Shown here: positions 61,622 to 64,000 of the stretch, one piece after another
Position numbering within the stretch: the first letter of the stretch is position 1
Layout: each line of letters opens with the position of its first letter
Origin: Filobasidium wieringae
Taxonomy: Eukaryota > Basidiomycota > Tremellomycetes > Filobasidiales > Filobasidiaceae
Assembly (NCBI GenBank): GCA_001600055.1
Contig: BCIV01000005.1
Coordinates: 702,228-766,227 of the forward strand
Direction: 5' to 3'
DNA length: 64,000 nucleotides
The notes under the pieces: model-generated
Databases searched by the model: none
Told to the model about the DNA's origin: nothing
What the model saw: only the letters and a program-made list of their open reading frames with translations
Program-made: the position numbers and the translations under genes

Positions 61622-63870
61622 TGTTCTGCTTACAGCACCACAAGACTTGCTTGGATGGTAGCTCGATGTTCTGCCATTCCGGAGGTATATCGTTTGAATT
61701 ATTCATACCGAAGAAGTTAATTCGGGCAGAAGGTTTGTCTGATCGCTGTTATAGTTGTATGACGCAGATAGAGGTGCAGCATGCGAAGCATGATATCTCC
61801 CAAGCTACAGGTGACCTTCCGTGCAGGCGTGCAGAAGGAGCAATTCGAAGTGTATTGGTGTGACCGAAGTGGAGGTACGCAATTCTCAATTCTTGGTTGA
61901 TACGTCATACATCGAACGTCATGTGTGTACAACCAGTCAGGTTGGTAACTCCCTACCTGTAGCTTGAAATCCGCACGGATTGTCTAGCTTTCCGTACAAT
62001 GCGGGGCATGAGCTTGAACTCTGGGAACAAGATTCCCATCAAACACAAGGGGAGGTTGCTGACGCACGGTACAGCCGATGTTGTCTTCGATTGACCGGTG
62101 TTTTGTTCTGCAGACTCATCCGAGACTGCTCACTCACGTGCCCTAAATCCTCGTTGTTTTTTGGGTTCTTCTCCTTGGATCTGCATCAGATGCTCCCTTC
62201 ATTGGCCGGAAGCTGCTGAGTCGATCACTTCCTAGCTCTTGCACTTGTTGACAAACAATAGGGATATGAGGCTGCTGTATGAGATCACCTACGTCTTCAG
62301 AAAGCCAGAGGTTCACGGTTCCGGGCGTATCGGAGCTCGTGGCAAGTAGATCCCGCGGCTCTCGGTGGCAGTGGTCAATCGATTGCCGCGACGCCCTGAA
62401 AATGGAACATCCGGCTTGCGGTGCTTTTTGTCCTGATGGAAAGGCGTGAATGATCAGGTGAGTCGTCAGCGAGTCGAGGCATCAGGAGGAAGGACGAGCT
62501 CGGTCATAGCTGGACGTCTCACTTGCCAGGGGCGTCAGTTGATCCCGCTTTACTCCCCGAGACGCGTGCTTTTCCAGATGACCTCAGAACGGAAATAACC
62601 AGTCGCATTGGCTCGAGGCTTCGCTGCCAATTCTGATCTGGAGAGTTGCTCAAATAGTTCTGCTTCCCTTTTTCGTTTGATTGAATAGCTCCATGATCTG
62701 TGCATTTCAATCCCGCTTGATCGTCGCCCACTATCTCTGAAACTACCTATCAAACGGGTTCTTTCCGCCTCATCACGCTAAACACTATCAGCCTCTAGGA
62801 CTAGTCAAGGCCCACGTATTGTTTCAAATCGCTAGCCTTCTGTCTAGCCAAGAGGTGAGTGCGATTCCTTGGTTTGGGTTAAGACTCGGGTCCGAAGGAA
62901 GTGGGAGCGAGCACAGCACCCCGACAAGGGCTTGCCTCGAGGCTGTGAACGGGAAGCATGAGGTTCTGTTTCGTGGCTTTGGGCGTGACCGGAAGACAGT
63001 AGTGCAGAAAGACGGGATTAAACTCAATTCCATATGAGCGGAGAACAGAGGCGTGATACCGAGAACCAAAACGATCTACCTCGAGAAAGAACGAGCAGAC
63101 CACGTCGCTGTTTTCGGTTCGATCGGGTTTTCTACTTCCCCGTCGTCTCGACCCCGCAATCCATCGCAATCCTCGGCCTGATCAGCCAATCAGATCCGAT
63201 CGAAATCAGTATGTACAGGGGTAATTCGTATATCCGGGTCCGAAGTTCTGCAGAGGGGAAGGGACAGAGCGGTTTCGCGCTTGTCTCGTCGTCGATATAT
63301 CGAGAAAACGCGAGCGTGCGGGAAGAGCGCCGTGACCACCTGCCTGCCTGCCTGTTCAGATCAATCTCGCTATGATTCACCTCATCCATTTGCCGGTTAC
63401 ACGAGCGTCCAAGAGCCTGGCCTCTTCTTTGTTATAGAGACTCATCCCTTTTGGACTTGACTTGTGTATAGGACATCCAAACCAGCGAAACCCCCACTCG
63501 AACCATTATATCGCCCTCCGATTTATCGCCCACACGCTCGACACGAATTACATCCGGAATCTCTCGACTACCCGAACTTTCGGCCCTAAACCAGATCGTC
63601 CTCGACCTATTAGTAGATTGCCATAGCCGCATACTTGCCTACTCTACCTAATCATAATACTGACAGGCTAGCTAGTAGCTGCTAGGCCTTACACTTCTTG
63701 ACCCTGGTCCTAGTACGTCGTACTCGCTGGACTACCAGTTCGAGGGAACCACTCGACTGACGTCCACCCTTTTCCCTTCTCGTCGACTTCTCACTACCAG
63801 GTCTACGTGACAGACCATTTTCAAATCTATACCAAACTACCACCCCGATCAATCACAAGCATACAAGCGT
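61622..63870. other. 2.2-kb intergenic region, no gene recognised
   Basis: Only short overlapping frames (up to 113 codons) occur and none has a family motif. Pyrimidine-rich tracts between 63430 and 63870 resemble a 5' leader or promoter of a gene running off the right edge. No tRNA, rRNA or repeat array was found by eye. Confidence 0.4.
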
Positions 63871-64000
63871 ATGCATTCTTGGGAGACGACCGATCTTACT
63901 GGATTTGACGGTTCGGGACTCTCAACCGATATCAACTCTCACTCTAGGTCAAACTTCTACCAAGAGGAACGCGGTTATCCGTCGATACACATCAACGACA
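63871..64000 (+). CDS. Possible N terminus of a gene cut by the window end
   Basis: An ATG at 63871 opens a frame of 43 codons to the edge, beginning M-H-S-W-E-T-T-D-L-T-G-F-D-G and continuing Ser/Asp-rich. The upstream CT-rich leader supports a start, but the length is too short for identification, and the frame could be chance. Confidence 0.35.
   Translation, partial: MHSWETTDLTGFDGSGLSTDINSHSRSNFYQEERGYPSIHIND

Overview
This is a nuclear window from a fungus, most likely a basidiomycete yeast of the Cryptococcus/Kwoniella/Tremella group (Tremellomycetes). The evidence is a high density of 50-75 nt GT-AG introns in nearly every gene, divergent and convergent packing of single genes rather than operons, and the gene set: MCM6, twinfilin, an Fpk1/NRC-2 kinase, a STE3-type receptor, GlcNAc catabolic enzymes, HMG-CoA synthase, THO2, and ribosomal proteins S25 and S1. 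The species is not identified. All exon structures are read by eye; in nearly every multi-exon model exon lengths, phases and conserved motifs agree.

Bases 1 to about 7000 are a repeat nest. A decayed Copia-type element (1-1049) is broken into at 1050 by LTR-like sequence leading to a second Copia-type element (gag-pol 1823-6249). That element contains a solo LTR of a third family (3609-4293, 5-bp target duplication), a frameshift and lost catalytic residues. It is cut off at 6250 by a 513-bp terminal-inverted-repeat element rich in TTGAAC. Scattered N bases occur only in the first 2.9 kb and suggest a collapsed repeat assembly.

From 7.8 kb the window is ordinary gene space: a two-RRM protein (-), MCM6 (-), twinfilin (+), Fpk1-like kinase (+), a GW-repeat protein (-), an F-box/beta-propeller protein (-), RPS25 (-), an allantoate-permease-family transporter (-), glucosamine-6-P deaminase (-) diverging from GlcNAc-6-P deacetylase (+), a membrane protein (-), a STE3-like receptor (-), HMG-CoA synthase (-), a GPI-type Ser/Thr-rich protein (-), an LRR protein (+), a Rad60-like SUMO-domain protein (-), a DUF1365 protein (+), an 8-amino-7-oxononanoate-synthase-like enzyme (+), THO2 (-), RPS1 (+), a CX5R rhodanese/Cdc25-like protein (+), a TatD/Scn1-like hydrolase (-) and possibly the start of one more gene at the right edge.

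Functionally linked neighbours are few. The transporter plus deaminase/deacetylase set (26.2-31.8 kb) looks like a GlcNAc catabolic cluster. MCM6 carries paired ACGCG motifs upstream. Most worth checking are the STE3-like receptor without the usual TM6 proline and with no pheromone gene beside it, the GW/WG-repeat protein as a possible Argonaute partner, the apparent GC-AG intron in the deacetylase, and the charged 700-residue tail of THO2.
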